The notes under the pieces are model-generated. The model saw nothing but the letters and a program-made list of their open reading frames with translations. It was not told where the DNA came from and searched no databases. Made by a program: the position numbers and the translations under genes. Shown piece by piece: positions 24,650 through 36,112 of a stretch of DNA of 64,000 nucleotides (position 1 is its first letter; every line of letters begins with the position of its first letter). Source of the stretch: Ceratotherium simum simum (lineage: Eukaryota; Chordata; Mammalia; Perissodactyla; Rhinocerotidae); assembly GCF_000283155.1 (NCBI RefSeq), contig NW_004454178.1, positions 5,193,384 to 5,257,383 on the forward strand, given 5' to 3'.

Positions 24650-25116
24650 TTGGGCACATCCCTTTTCAATGTGACTCTTCCATCGTCCCACTAAACAAGG
24701 CTGGAGTCTATTTCTCCATCCCTTGAATCTGAGTTGACCTTAGGAATTGCTTTGACCAACAGAATGCAGCAGAAATGATCTTGTGACACTTCTAAGGCTG
24801 AGCCTTAAGAGACTTTGCAGCTTCCATTTTCGTCCTCTTGCAACACTCCCACCATCATGTGGGGAAACCCAGCTAGATTAGTGAATTATGAGAGACCACA
24901 TAGAGAAAAAGACCAGGATCTCAGACTTGTGAATGAGGCTATTTTTAGCCCTTCCAGCACCATCTGAGCTGACAGCTGACTGAAGCCGTGTGAGTGAGCT
25001 CGGGAGAGGCCCGTTGCCCGGTCAACCCACAGAACATGAGAAGTAATAAATCATTGCTCTTTTAATCCGCTAAGCTTTAGGGTGGTTTGCTATGCAGCCA
25101 CAGGTAACTGATACAA
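24650..25116 (+). mobile_element. MaLR-type LTR (old MLT1-like)
   Basis: A solitary LTR of the ERVL-MaLR superfamily: 'ttgctttgaccaacagaatg' near 24749-24768, 'atgagagaccacatagagaa' near 24888, and the conserved 3' end 'gctttagggtggtttgctat' to 'aactgatacaa'. The AATAAA-type polyadenylation signal is at about 25045 (AGTAATAAATC). No internal retroviral genes are present; recombination normally leaves a solo LTR. Confidence 0.75.
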
Positions 25117-25842
25117 TGGTATCCTTGAAATTCATCACAAATAATCGTTTGATATCTGACATACTTTGAGATGCTGGCTTTTAAATTTTATACACTTTAT
25201 AGTTCTGATGTTAAACAAACTCTGTTACAAATATTGAAAACATTGACAAATTCTAATTTTGGAATACGATAGCATTGGTACTATCAAGTTTACCTTCTTT
25301 GAAAGGTGTCACAAATACTTATTGAATTCTTGAGAATAAAAGTAACATAAAGCCTCATTACCGTGTTTGTACAAGGCACCTCTTCTCAGATTCTAGTGCC
25401 TAGTATAACTTAAAAAAAAAAAAAAAAAGTCTTTAGTTAACAAGGTAAAGCAATGTTCAATACAAGAAAGATAAGGCAATAAATGAGAGTGGGGGGTATT
25501 GGCCAAAAGCAAACCAATTTCTTCATTTATAGCACATATTCCAAAAGGGCAAATAATACCAGGGTCTGGGATATTGATAATTGAAATGTTGGCAAAAATA
25601 TAAGCAAAGCTATGTGGACATACCAAACATGAATAGTCAAGAAGGGCCAAAGACCAAAAGAGCAGCCAGTTATGAGAAGGTTATACTCATGACCTTAAGA
25701 AAAGGTCCCTTAGGCCTTCATCCTCCTCAATGCTCACCAACCCTATATGTGAAAAGATTTTCCAAAGTTCTAATAAAGCATCCCAAAGGAGATGTAAAGC
25801 AGACCAGCTTCCTCCTAAAACAAGCTACTCAAGTTTTCCTTT
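25117..25842. other. Single-copy sequence with an A-run
   Basis: Contains an 18-base A-run at about 25411-25428. Two overlapping plus-strand frames here (126 codons at 25581-25961 and 94 codons at 25730-26014) both run into the ERE at 25856, so they are not conserved genes. Confidence 0.45.
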
Positions 25843-25855
25843 GTCACAACTCTTT
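25843..25855. repeat. ERE target-site duplication, left copy
   Basis: GTCACAACTCTTT here and identically at 26060-26072. Confidence 0.92.
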
Positions 25856-26059
25856 TTCTCTCTCATTTTTTTTCTTTTTGCTGAGGAAGATTTACCCAGA
25901 GCTACCATCTGTGCCAATATTCCTCTATTTTGTATGTGGGTCATTGCCACAGCATGGCTGATGGGTGGTGCAGGTCTGCACCCAAGATCCAAACCCACGA
26001 ACCTGGGCCGCTGAAGCGGAGCACACCAAACTTAACCACTATGCCATGGAGCCAGCCCC
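25856..26059 (-). mobile_element. ERE SINE
   Basis: Reverse ERE: 'tgctgaggaagatttaccca', 'ctctattttgtatgtgggtc', then the head ending 'gccatggagccagcccc'. Bounded by a perfect 13-base target-site duplication. The B-box region in reverse is 'agatccaaaccc', degraded from the consensus. Confidence 0.95.
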
Positions 26060-26072
26060 GTCACAACTCTTT
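26060..26072. repeat. ERE target-site duplication, right copy
   Basis: Identical to 25843-25855. Confidence 0.92.
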
Positions 26073-27314
26073 ATTGAGGATGCGAACCATCCCCTCTCTG
26101 ACTGACCCCAGCACTGACTTGGATAAAATTTTCTCTTTCTCTCTCTCCTACTCTTTTACTCAAAAAAAGCAAAGCGATGTCTGCATGTTGTTCCAAACTG
26201 GTAGAAAAATAAAATAAAAGAAAAATATTCATTCAACATTGATTTTAGTCAATGGCCAGCCTAATGCCCAGTTTGATTTTTTTTTTTTTTCCCTATTTCT
26301 CCCTAAGACCTGTTGTCCTGGATTCTGAGCATCTATCCATTCCAGGGGCGAGTAGAAGTGTCAAAGGACCATTTGCACTAAAAGCACTTGTCTTCAGGCT
26401 ATCAGCCCACTCCTGACAGCAAAGCCTCTACCCCTTCCTCTCTCTCCTTTGATCACAAGTGGCAGTAAACAAGCAGTGGGCTTGAAATCAATATACTCTT
26501 TCTTTCCTAGCATCCCCATTATAAGAATGAGGGGGCTTGAAATGTGAAGTTCTAACTGACGGGTTGTTTATGCGTCATGTAAACAAAACCTAAGTGCTTA
26601 AGTCTGAAATAGCATTTCTGGTCACAGAGCCCGAGCTTTCAACCCTACCTTACTCCTGTGTGGCTGCATATTGAGTGCCAAGTAAGAGTAAACAGCTATT
26701 GTGACAGTGTCCAGGAGGGAAATAGATGGAGAGCTGGAGGTGAATTTAGACTTGGATAAACCATAATACAGTAATCTTAGTTAACGGTTCAACTATTTTT
26801 TTTTTCTGCTAGACTTTCACCTTCAATGAGCATGCCAAAAATAAAAACAATCTGGCAAAAAAAAAAAAAAAAAGGATTGTGAAAATTGTAATTTGCCAGT
26901 CAATTCTGTTGGGATTTAGTGCCAAGAATATCAATATTTCTCTTACCCTGACTCTAATAATCTATGCTTTCTTATCAATTCTAGATTTCAAGACCCACAA
27001 TACCTAGCAAGAAATTTCTCCACATTTTATCCTTGTTTGGTATAAAAGCAAGCAGCAATACATTTACATTCCATTTAAATAGATCACTGCTTCCTGTGAT
27101 GAGATTTAAGGTGACTTAACGGCTAATTGCAAGAAAAACAGCAGTAAATGTGTTTGTCAGGAGTGAGTGAAAGATCCATTCAGTTTATAGATTAAAATGC
27201 TGTTCTTCATATTTGCGGGTAGGACTCTTAACCTCCTGGCAGTGGAGGTAAACTTTGGGCTCTTTATCTAGTAAGAAGGATGCCCAAGATGAGCCATAGG
27301 CAAGCAGAAGTGAT
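26073..27314. other. Single-copy sequence with homopolymer runs
   Basis: Contains a T-run at about 26276-26292 and an A-run at about 26858-26875. No gene seen. The segment 26500-27250 is non-repetitive by eye. Confidence 0.45.
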
Positions 27315-27740
27315 TGTATTGGTTTCCTAGGGCTGCCATGACAAAGTACCAGAAACTGGGTGGGTAAAATAACAAAAGTTTATTCTCTCACAGTTCTGGA
27401 GACTAGAAGTCTGAAACCAAGTTTTGGCAGGGCCATCCTCCCTCCAGAGGTGGTGGGGAAGAATTATTCCTTGCCTCTTCGAGCTTCTGCAGTTACTGGC
27501 AATCCTTAGTGTTCCTAGGCTTTTAGATGCATCATTTCAATCTCTGCCTCCATAGCCTTCCTCCCTGTGTGTCTGTGTGTCTATTTTCTCTTCCTATAAG
27601 GACACCAGTCATTGGATTAGGGCCCACCCTAATCCAGTGTGACCTCATTTTAACATATTACATCTGCAAAGACGCTATTTCCAAATAAGATCTCATTCCA
27701 AGGTTCTGGGTGGACATGAATTTTGAGAAGACCCCAGTAG
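27315..27740 (-). mobile_element. MLT1-type MaLR LTR
   Basis: Reverse solo LTR: starts 'tgtattggtttcctagggct', continues 'aacaaaagtttattctctca' and 'acagttctggagactagaag', then 'cactggattagggccc'-type segment near 27612-27630, ending around 'ggacatgaattttgagaaga'. The sequence 'catgac' and flanks show no clear short duplication by eye. Noncoding. Confidence 0.88.
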
Positions 27741-27754
27741 AGGAAGGCTAGTGA

Positions 27755-27922
27755 GGGCTTCAAGTGGTCTGAATTCTTCCCTGAGATCTGTCACTAGCTA
27801 ACTGTGTGACACTGGACAGCTCACTTTACTACTCCAGGCCTCAGCGTCTTGCCTTATAATGAAGAGCTTTGAACTAGATGTTCTCTGAGAGCCCTTCAAA
27901 CTCTAGGCATTTGTGATTCTCT
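27755..27922 (+). mobile_element. MIR SINE
   Basis: Forward MIR core: 'cactagctaactgtgtgaca' then 'tactccaggcctcagcgtct'. The 3' third is diverged. Confidence 0.65.
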
Positions 27923-28500
27923 CATGCGCTCCATTTAAGCTGTCCCAGTTTCCCCTTATGAACAATGGCACACATTCACCAGCCAGCTGGCCAGCCAAGC
28001 AAGAAGCAGTGCTCATGCAACAGAGCAATGGTAAATGGTCTCCGGTTAGGTAGCTCAGTCAATGAGAGCATACATTTCAATTAGGCCTTCACATGGGTTC
28101 TACCTTAAGATACACATCAGGTAGAAATTGATGGACTTTTTACAGCTCAGAAAATACAATTTATTTCTAACATGTTTATTTTAAAGTCCTTGGAAAAGCT
28201 TTTCTAAGACACGGTAAAAGGTGAAGCAACATGATAACATTTGTGTTACGTTTCTTCGTAATTGAATTTGGTCTTTGCAAGCTGCATGTTCTCACAAATT
28301 CTTGGCATCCAGATACTGTTGATGTCAAACATTCCATATAATGAATTTTTAAGCAATACCTTTTCCTGGATCGTGTATAATTTTATAAGTATAAAAATAT
28401 ATTATCATGAAAATTATTAATGGAGTGTTAAAAGCTGAGACATGAAGAACAATTCCTACCTTTAGAACTCTGTATCTTAAACACAACTTGTTGGGGAAGA
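27923..28500. other. Single-copy sequence
   Basis: Nothing recognised. A 76-codon minus-strand frame at 28349-28579 overlaps the next MIR and is not a gene. Confidence 0.4.
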
Positions 28501-28718
28501 AATAGTATGCAGTAGTAAAGAGACAAGCCTGGATTTGATATCTAGCTTGGCCATTCATTAGCTGTGTGACTTTAGGCAAGTTATTTAACCTCTCTGAGTC
28601 TCTTTTTCCTCATCTGAAAAATGAGGCTAATAAACATATTTTCCTCATAGGGTGGTCATAAAAGATGAAAAATAATGCATGAAACTCATTTAGCTCAGTG
28701 CCTGTCACAAAGGGGAAA
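28501..28718 (+). mobile_element. MIR SINE
   Basis: Forward MIR with all parts: 'attagctgtgtgactttagg', 'ctctttttcctcatctgaaa', 'tagctcagtgcctgtcac'. Confidence 0.88.
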
Positions 28719-28759
28719 AAGAAGGAGAATCCTAATGAAAAAATGTGGTCTGAGGCTGA

Positions 28760-28970
28760 AATTCACACATTTGCCTCATTCCCTAGGAAATGTGCTTTCT
28801 TCTTCCTCTGTGCCAGCACTACCCTACGTATATCTCTACCTACTCTCAGCGTTTAGGATTGTAACTGTTCTCGTGTTTCTTTTCCTTGAACACAACAACA
28901 ATGTCTCCTATGTCTTTTTCTCTCGGTGCCCAGCGGAGTCAACACTCTCAAATGAGTGAATAAGTGAAAA
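28760..28970 (+). mobile_element. L2 LINE, 3' end fragment
   Basis: Ends with 'caaatgagtgaataagtgaa' after a 'cggtgcccagcggagtcaac' segment, the usual L2 3' order. Diverged. Confidence 0.5.
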
Positions 28971-29229
28971 TTACAAATAAATAAATACTAGGGGAATTTT
29001 AATTTCATGAATAAACACTAAAAGATGTAATAAAACCTGAAAGAGTTTGTTCATAGAAAGAAATTATTAAAGGTACAGTTCACATAGACCCTGACCCCTA
29101 GTTGATGAATTTGTTATTTGATCATTTCATCTGAGAATAATTCTAAGAAGTATTTTTCCTTCCCATGTCATGTAACATACGTGTGTAGATCCTGTGTGTG
29201 TGTGTAAACAGAAAGTAGCCCTTGCTGTA

Positions 29230-29460
29230 TTATGCTGTAATTGTATACTGAGAACACTTTTAATTGCTTATTTATCACAACAACCTGATGAAGAATGTTG
29301 CAGATACCATCATCTTTTACAGAGAAGACCCCGAGCCATAGAAAGGTTAAGTGGCTTAGCGAGGTGCGTGCAGTAAATCAATGGCAAAGCAGGAGTTAGA
29401 ACTTGCAGTCCTTGAATCCCCTATTTATCACTCAGCGCCACTGCACATGAGTTATCATTA
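29230..29460 (-). mobile_element. MIR SINE
   Basis: Reverse MIR: 'acaacaacctgatgaagaat', 'aggttaagtggcttagcgag', 'ggagttagaacttgcagtcc'. Confidence 0.8.
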
Positions 29461-29772
29461 TTGGTAATAGTATGTTCTTACAAGAAATTTTAGGAGACTA
29501 GGGGTTGAAAATTGATCTGAGACAGGTTGCCACCTTCTCTTAATTCTTCCTATGCACCAAGCAGACCATCTTGTTCATCTGGCAGCTTCATAGAGCTGCT
29601 CAGAACAGCAAGCTCTGGTAATTACATATCTCTGTATTACATATTCTGCATCAGTGAGTAGAAATTAGCAGTTGATGGGGGAGGCAGGGCTAAGAACCCT
29701 ACTTCCCCCACATGCTGGAGGCCTGAAGGAGATCTTGATATTTGTTGCCCATGGACTTCACGAGCTGGGCCT
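29461..29772. other. Single-copy sequence
   Basis: Nothing recognised. Confidence 0.4.
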
Positions 29773-31198
29773 TTGTTGTTTATAAAGACTTATTTTTAGA
29801 GAAGGTGTAGGTTTACAACAAAATTGAGAGGGGGATACAGAGATTTCCCACATTCCCTGCCCCACACATGCAAACCTTCCCCATTATCAACATCACCAAC
29901 CAGAATGGTACAATTTTTACCAAGGATGAACCTACATTGACAAATCATAATCACTCAAAGTCCATAATTTACTTTAGAGTTCACCCTTGGTGTTGTACAT
30001 TCTATGGATTTGGACAAATGTTTAATAACATATATCCAGCATTATAATATCATACAGAGTATTTTTACTGCCCTAAAACTTTTCTGTGATCTGCCTATTC
30101 ATCCCTCTCCTTCTCCCAATCCCTGGCAACCACTGACCTTTCTATTGTCTCCACTAATCTTTTATTGTCTCCATGCCTATTCCAGAATGTCATATAGTGT
30201 GAATCATGCAGTATATAGCCTTCTCAGATTAATTTCTTTCACTTAGTGTGCATTTAAGATTTCTCTATGTCTTTGCATAGCTTGATAGCTCATTTCTTTT
30301 TAGCGCTGAATAATATTCCATTGTCTGGATGGACCACAGTTTATTTATCCGTTTACCTACTGAAGGACGTCTTGGTTGCTGCTAAGTTTGGGCAATTGTG
30401 AACAAAGCTGCTACAAACATGTATATGCAGCTTTTTGTGTGGACATAAAATTGCAGCTCCTCTGGGTAAATACCAAGGAGTGTGATTGCTGGATCATTTG
30501 GTAAGCGTATGTTTAGTTTGTAAGAAACTGCCAAACTGTCTTCCAAAGTGGCTGCACCATTTTGCCTTCCCACCAGTCACGAATGAGAGTTCCTGTTGTT
30601 CCACATCCTCACCGCCGCGTAGTTTTGTCAGTGTTCCAGATTTTGGCCATTCTAATAGGTGTGTAGTGGTGTCTCATTGTTGTTTTAATTTGCATTTCCC
30701 TGATGATATATGATGTGGAGCATCTTTTCATATGCTTATTTGCCATCCGTATATCATCTTTGGTGTCTCTCAAAGTCTTTGGCCTATTTTTTAATTGGGT
30801 TGTTTGCTTCCTTATGGTTGAGTTTAAAGAGTTCTTTGTATATTTTGGATAGCGGTCCTTTATCAGATGTGTCTTTTGCAAATATTTTTTCCCTGTCTGT
30901 GGCTTGTGTTGTAATTCTCTTGATATTGTCTTTCATAGAGCAGAAGTGTTTAATTTTAGTGAAGTCTAGCTTACTGACTATTTCTTTCATTACCGTATCT
31001 TTGGTATTTGATCTAAAAAGGCGTCACCCTACCCAAGCTCACCTAGATGTTTTCCTATGTTACCTTCTAGGAGATTTACAGTTTTGCATTTTAAATTTAG
31101 GTCTATGATCCATTTTGAGTCAATTTTTGTGAAAGTTATAAGGTCTGTGTCTAAATTCATTTTGTTTTTGCATGTGGATGTCCAGTTTGGGCCTTCAC
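29773..31198 (-). mobile_element. LINE-1 (L1M/L1MB type), 5'-truncated
   Basis: Reverse L1: 3' UTR with 'agaaggtgtaggtttacaac', then ORF2 C-terminal region, truncated near 31198. About 1.4 kb, so it keeps only the last part of ORF2 and the 3' UTR. Confidence 0.88.
30380..31190 (-). pseudogene. L1 ORF2 C-terminal relic
   Basis: Minus-strand pieces include [20 protein letters not shown] (30609-30881), a strongly conserved segment before the cysteine-rich end of ORF2, and [20 protein letters not shown] (30784-30990), overlapping it in another phase, which shows a frameshift between them. A 63-codon piece at 30382-30573 contains DPAITLLGIYPEE and FVAALFTIAQT, the extreme C-terminus. Two to three frames are needed to read the whole relic. 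Confidence 0.88.
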
Positions 31199-31352
31199 TT
31201 TTCATTTATTTTTTCCCTCATTGTCAGCTGCAACTTCTCTATGTAATCACTGGGTCTGCTTTAAGCTGCACTTACTTTGCTTTTAATCTGCTTTGCACTT
31301 TAATTAAAGCAAAAGTCAGAGCTTCCAAAGAAACAACTTGACAAATTTGGTA

Positions 31353-31358
31353 ATTTAG
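31353..31358. repeat. Possible LTR target-site duplication
   Basis: ATTTAG here and again at 31732-31737, bracketing the MLT1 LTR. Length of 5-6 bases suits a class III LTR insertion, but chance matching of so short a motif in AT-rich DNA is easy. Confidence 0.5.
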
Positions 31359-31732
31359 TGTTATGGGCTGAATTATGTCCTCATATGTTGAAGTCCTAAC
31401 CACCAGTACCTCAGAATATGGCCTTATTTGCAGATAAGGTCATTAAAGAGGTAATTAATTTAAAATGAGCTTATTAGGGTGGACCCTAATCCAATATGGC
31501 TGGTGTCCTTATAAGGGGAGATTAGGACACACGCACAAAGGGAAAACCCTGTAAGGATGCAGGAAGAAGACAACAATCTACAAGCCAAGGAGAGAGGCAT
31601 CAGAAGAAACCAACCCTGCTGACACCTTGATCTCAGACTTTCAGAGTCCGGAATTGTGAGAAAATAAATTTCTGTGGTTTAAGCCATTCAGCCTGTGGTA
31701 CTTTGTTATGGTCGCTCTAGCAAACAAATACA
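31359..31732 (+). mobile_element. MLT1-type MaLR LTR
   Basis: Forward solo LTR starting 'tgttatgggctgaattatgt', with 'gaggtaattaatttaaaatg', 'ccttataaggggagattagg', 'gacaccttgatctcagactt' and a polyadenylation signal region 'gagaaaataaatttctgtgg'. Ends 'agcaaacaaatacat'. Well conserved along its length. No internal genes. Confidence 0.92.
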
Positions 31733-32291
31733 TTTAGTAATCTTAATTTTACATTCACTACTAATCAGCAAACATTGGCTTGAAGAAATGAAGGTATTCA
31801 ATCTATCACTTAGTGAGCACCTACTGCATACCAGGCCCTGTCCAGTTGCTGGGCATACAGTGGTGAACAAGACATAGCTGCTCCCCTTCGGAGGCTTGCA
31901 AGCCTATAAGAGAAGGTAGACAAAGGAAGAGATGATTATCATATAGTGTGATAAATTAGTAATAAAACAGAGACATGCCCAATGTGCCAAGGGGACACAG
32001 AGGAGAGACATACAACCCAACACACGCTGGAGAGAGAAAGGCGTCAGGCAAGGCATCCAAGAGAGGTTTGCAACAGAGCGATGCTTTGAAGAATGAGTAG
32101 AAATCAGCCGACGACGGAGGGGCCTTCCATGAAACAAGGAGCCACATTTGAAAATGCAAGCGTCCCTGGGCACAGTGCATTCGAGAGCACCTCACAGCCC
32201 ACGTGATTAAAGCATCTGATGTGAGTGAAGTTCCAGGAGAGGAAGCTGGAGAAGCAAGCAGAGGGCAAGTCACAATGCCTTGTAGACCATG

Positions 32292-33004
32292 ATGTCTTCT
32301 GGTTACAAGCAACCAAGGTGCAATGCTCAGTTTAACTCAAGTGACGGGACTTTATTAGATTAGGTGGAGGCGTGAAGAAACGCAGAAAACCTCTCCTAAT
32401 CCACTTGGTCAGGTCTCACTGGAAAAGAGGAATGTCGATCAGCCTACAACAACAGCTCCAGGCTTATTGATATTCTGGCTACTTCAGCAAAACTCATCTC
32501 GGAAATGGGTGTCTGTTACTCTTACTCCAGGGGCTCACTACACCTTGGATTTGACTCTGCTTGGCGTTGGATTCTACTATTCTGAAATCTACATCTTCTC
32601 CCCCACCAGTTCTTTCCTTCCCTCTATGCCTCGTGGATTCTGCTTCCTACAGCTTCTATTGCTTCACAGTTTTTGCTCACAGATTCCTTCATTCCCTACA
32701 CTTCACTATAAGTTAATTTCCTGTGATGCTCTTACTGTTTTTGTTTCTTGTATGCCTCACATGTAAACCCCCTAGGATCAAAAATCTGATTGAGTCAATA
32801 AGTCACAAGCAAATATCAAGAAACCCTGTTGGTCAGAGTTGGAGCACTAGGCTACTTCATTAGCTGCTACACACTAACCGGAGGGCTGCTGTTGGTTCAG
32901 CCTCTTATTTCTCCTCTGATCACCTTTTGCCATAATCTTGTCAATTGGTGCTTAAAGAAATAATTCCAACTGATTAGTATAGAAGGGGGCTATGAAAGTG
33001 GTAG
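32292..33004. mobile_element. Unassigned repeat inserted in the L2
   Basis: Interrupts the L2 after 'accatgatgt'. Its start 'ggttacaagcaaccaaggtg' and 'gggactttattagattaggt' resemble the beginning of LTR-like mammalian repeats, but I cannot identify the family. A 99-codon plus-strand frame (32467-32766) within it resembles nothing known. Confidence 0.4.
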
Positions 33005-33355
33005 GCAAATGGAATTTCATAGACTTTATCCAGAAGATGCTAAGGAGTCATTAAAAGATTTTGAGAAATAAAATACAAATTTTTGTTTTAAAAGCTTACT
33101 GTAGCAAAAGAGAAAATAATAATTTGAAGTGAGAGTACCCAGAGACTAGTTGTAAAGCTACTGTGGCAACCCAGCAAGAAATGCCAAGGACTAGAACTAA
33201 GGCATTGACAGTGGTGATGGCAGAAAAGAGGTAGAAAGGAGAAATTTTAATTATGTCAAATTAAGAGTAGTTGCTGACCAGCTATATATGGAAATTATAA
33301 AAGATAGAGCCATCAAGTCTGATGCTAAGATTTCTAGCTTAGCGGACTTAGAACT

Positions 33356-34151
33356 TGTGAGATAATAGAACATATATGTATTGCTCTCTGCCCCTGGTTC
33401 CCAACACAAAGCTCCTAAAACCCTTGTAAACGCCTAAGTGATAACACTAGGAGCATCTTTTGTTCTAATGAGGTGACTCTGGGTGGGCTCCTGGATGGGA
33501 GCTGGTCACCATAAAGACCAAGTCAGGATTAGAAGCTTGGAATTTTCATCCCCACCCCCAGCCGCACACACTTCTCTAGAGAGGGAAGAGGGGCTGGAAA
33601 TGAAGTTAATAATTGATCATGCCTACATGAGGAAGCCTCCATAAAATTCCGGTAGGATGGAGTTAAGAGGGCTTCCAGGTTAGCAAATACATCCGTGTAC
33701 TGGGAGGGTGATGCCCCCCCAACTCCATGGGGACAGAATTTCTGTGCTTGAGACCTTCCCAGATCTCACCCATGGATCTCTTCATCTGGCTGGTCATCTG
33801 TATCTTTTATCATAATCTTTAATAAACTGGTAAATGTTAAGTGTTTCCCTGAGTTCTGTGAGCCACTTTAGCAAATTAATTGAACTCAAGGAGGGGATCA
33901 TGGGAACCTCAGATTTATAGCTGATCAGTCAGAAGCACAGGTGACAAGCCGGACTTGCGATTGGCATCTGGAGTGGAGTGGGAGCACTCTTGTGAGACTG
34001 AGCCCTTAACCTGTGGAATCAGACACTATCTCCGGGTGGATAGCATCAGAATTGACTTAAATTGTAGGACACTCAGCTGGTGTTGCAAAGAATTGTCTGG
34101 TAGGAGAAAACACTTACACATCTGATGTCAGAAGTGTTGTGAGCGTGGTAG
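33356..34151 (+). mobile_element. MER21-type ERVL LTR
   Basis: Forward solo LTR of about 0.8 kb: 'ctaatgaggtgactctgggt', 'gagctggtcaccataaagac', 'aataattgatcatgcctaca', 'aataaactggtaaatg' near 33821 (polyadenylation signal), 'gtgtttccctgagttctgtg' and the 3' end 'tgatgtcagaagtgttgtga'. Order and content fit the MER21C group of class III endogenous retroviral LTRs. No gag, pol or env sequence is attached. Confidence 0.82.
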
Positions 34152-34294
34152 GAATGTGAGAGTAAAGTAGAAATACAGGAGGGAAGACTGAGTTTTTTCT
34201 AACACCGACCATTCATTAAGATAAGGGACACTGGAGAGAAAGGGAAGACTGTAAAGGTGGTTTGGGGCATGTTGAATTTGAAGTGGCTGTGAGA

Positions 34295-34640
34295 CAACAC
34301 ATTAGTCATGGTAAGTAATGCTGTTATAACTGTTATAGTTAAACCTCCTGAACCTCAGAGGTTTAACACAATAAAAGTTTATGTCTTGTTCAATTGGTTT
34401 TAGGGTGGAGGGCGATCTGCTCATGCAATCATTTAGGGCCTTCCATCTTCAAAGTGTGGCTTCAAGGTCACCTTGGCAGTCCAGCACTAGATGGAGGAAG
34501 AGAGAAAGTGAAGAAAGCATACCTACACTTAAGCATCTAAGCCTAGAAGTAACATAGCACCTTTAGTCACATTCTTTTGGCAAGAACTACTCACTGGATG
34601 CAAGGAGACTGGGAGGATGAAAGGAGGCTGGGAATAGTTT
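34295..34640 (+). mobile_element. Unnamed old interspersed repeat, family B
   Basis: Contains 'taagtaatgctgttataact', 'cctcagaggtttaacacaat' and 'aaaagtttatgtcttgttca'. Two other stretches in the window (37690-38075 and 43035-43480) follow the same order of motifs. Known type of mammalian LTR-like repeat, name uncertain. Confidence 0.5.
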
Positions 34641-35254
34641 AGCTATGTGCCTGAGAAGAAGAAGAAACAGGCATTATCTAGCCAGTCTCCACCACAAACA
34701 GTTGAGTGCAAACGGCATACAGAGCAAATTTTGAGCTGATACTATATTTGGGAAGGGATCAGTTGGATCCCAAGGGCAGGGATGCAGCCAAGCTCCAGGA
34801 ACAGACCGGGACTTGTAAGAGCTCACTCTCCTTATATCATCTCTCCTCCTTGGTTTCTCAGGCCACATGGTGAAAACATGACCTCTGAGAGCTACCAGCC
34901 TCGTGTACTTTAGGTAGGCACATGAAAAAAGACAATCTAAATCTCTTTTTTGGTTCTAGTTACAAATTTCTAGGAAAGACTGGTCCTGTGTAGATCACAT
35001 ACCTATCCCATGACTGTTTAATTGGCTGAATCATGTCATAGGAGCTTGGCTGCTAGGAGTCTCATTAAACCATATGGATGGGTGGGAGAGGAGGATTAAG
35101 CCGGAGGGATGTAGGGAAGAGGGTAGAATGGGGAACAGGACTGGGCAGGCAACCAAATAAGTTGGTTGAGACTGAGACTACTGAGACTGATCAGAATAAG
35201 TGTGACAGCTGAAGCCTTGTAAAGATGTGAATGATCAGAAAGATAATATAACGG
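34641..35254. other. Unassigned sequence between repeats
   Basis: No gene seen. It may contain further decayed repeat, because the flanking L2 should be nearly continuous across this position. Confidence 0.35.
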
Positions 35255-35489
35255 GAAATGGACTCCAGCTGGAACCCTGGAAAAACCACTAAGTGCCAGA
35301 TGGAAGAAGACGAGCCTGCAAAGAAATTTACAAAAGAAGAACCTTCAGTGCATGTAAAGCCCAGGAAGGAGAGAGGCTCAGGAAGAAGAGGGGGCCAAGG
35401 TCTTGAATGCTGTGTAGAGGGCAAGTCAAATGTGGACGGAAGGAATGAGGGTCAGGAGTTGGAATCAATGTCAAAAGAGCACAAGCTTT

Positions 35490-35502
35490 AAAAAGCTACT
35501 CT
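35490..35502. repeat. Duplicated target site shared by ERE and L1
   Basis: AAAAAGCTACTCT lies left of the ERE; AAAAAGTTACTCT follows the ERE at about 35751, and AAAAAAGCTAGCC follows the L1 tail at 36101. The three copies suggest two successive insertions at the same place. Confidence 0.7.
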
Positions 35503-35750
35503 AGGGGCCAGACTGGTGGTGTAGTGGTTAAGTTTGCACACTCCACTTTGGTGGCCTGGGGTTCACAGATTCAGATCCTGGGCACGGACCCACGCACCAC
35601 TTATCAAGCCATGCTATGGCAGGCGTCCCACATATAAAGTAGAGGAAGATGGGCAGGGATGTTAGCCCAGGGCCAATCTTCCTCAGCAAAAAGAGGAGGA
35701 TTGGCAACAGATGTTAGCTCAGGGCTAATCTTCCTTACCAAAAAAAAAAA
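35503..35750 (+). mobile_element. ERE SINE
   Basis: Head 'aggggccagactggtggtgt' and 'agtggttaagtttgcacact', 'gattcagatcctgggcacgg' at the B-box position, body 'caagccatgctatggcaggc', two tail units 'gatgttagcccagggccaat' and 'gatgttagctcagggctaat', then an A-run. Target-site duplication has one mismatch. Confidence 0.93.
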
Positions 35751-35763
35751 AAAAAGTTACTCT

Positions 35764-36112
35764 TTAGCTATAAGGATGAATCTTGGAAACATTATGCTAA
35801 GCGAAAGAAGTCAAACACAAAAGGCCACATATTGTATATACTCCACTTCTATGAAATTTCCAGAATAGGTAAATCCATAGAGACAGAAAGCAGACTAGTG
35901 GTTGCCAGGTGCTGGGGGAAAGAAGAATAGAGAGCAACTACTTAGTAAGCGTGGAGTTTCTTTTTGCGGTGATGAAAATATTCTGCAATTAGTGATAATG
36001 GTTGGGCAAGGTTATGAATGCACTAAAAGCCACTGAATTATACTCTACAAAATGGTTAAAATGGTGAATTTTGTGTTACCTGAATTTTACCTCAATTTTT
36101 AAAAAAGCTAGC
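35764..36112 (+). mobile_element. LINE-1 3' end, 5'-truncated, plus strand
   Basis: Forward L1M tail: 'gaaatttccagaataggtaa', 'gactagtggttgccaggtgc', 'tggagtttctttttgcggtg', 'actaaaagccactgaattat' and a terminal run 'cctcaatttttaaaaaa'. One of two plus-strand L1 fragments. Noncoding 3' UTR and the very end of ORF2. Confidence 0.88.

Noticed and set aside
25581..25961. 126-codon plus-strand frame
   Set aside because: Crosses the border of an ERE with a perfect target-site duplication, so its C-terminal third is SINE sequence.
33356..34151. Possible provirus with coding genes
   Set aside because: Only a solo LTR is present. No gag, pol or env-like frame lies on either side; the flanks resume L2 sequence.
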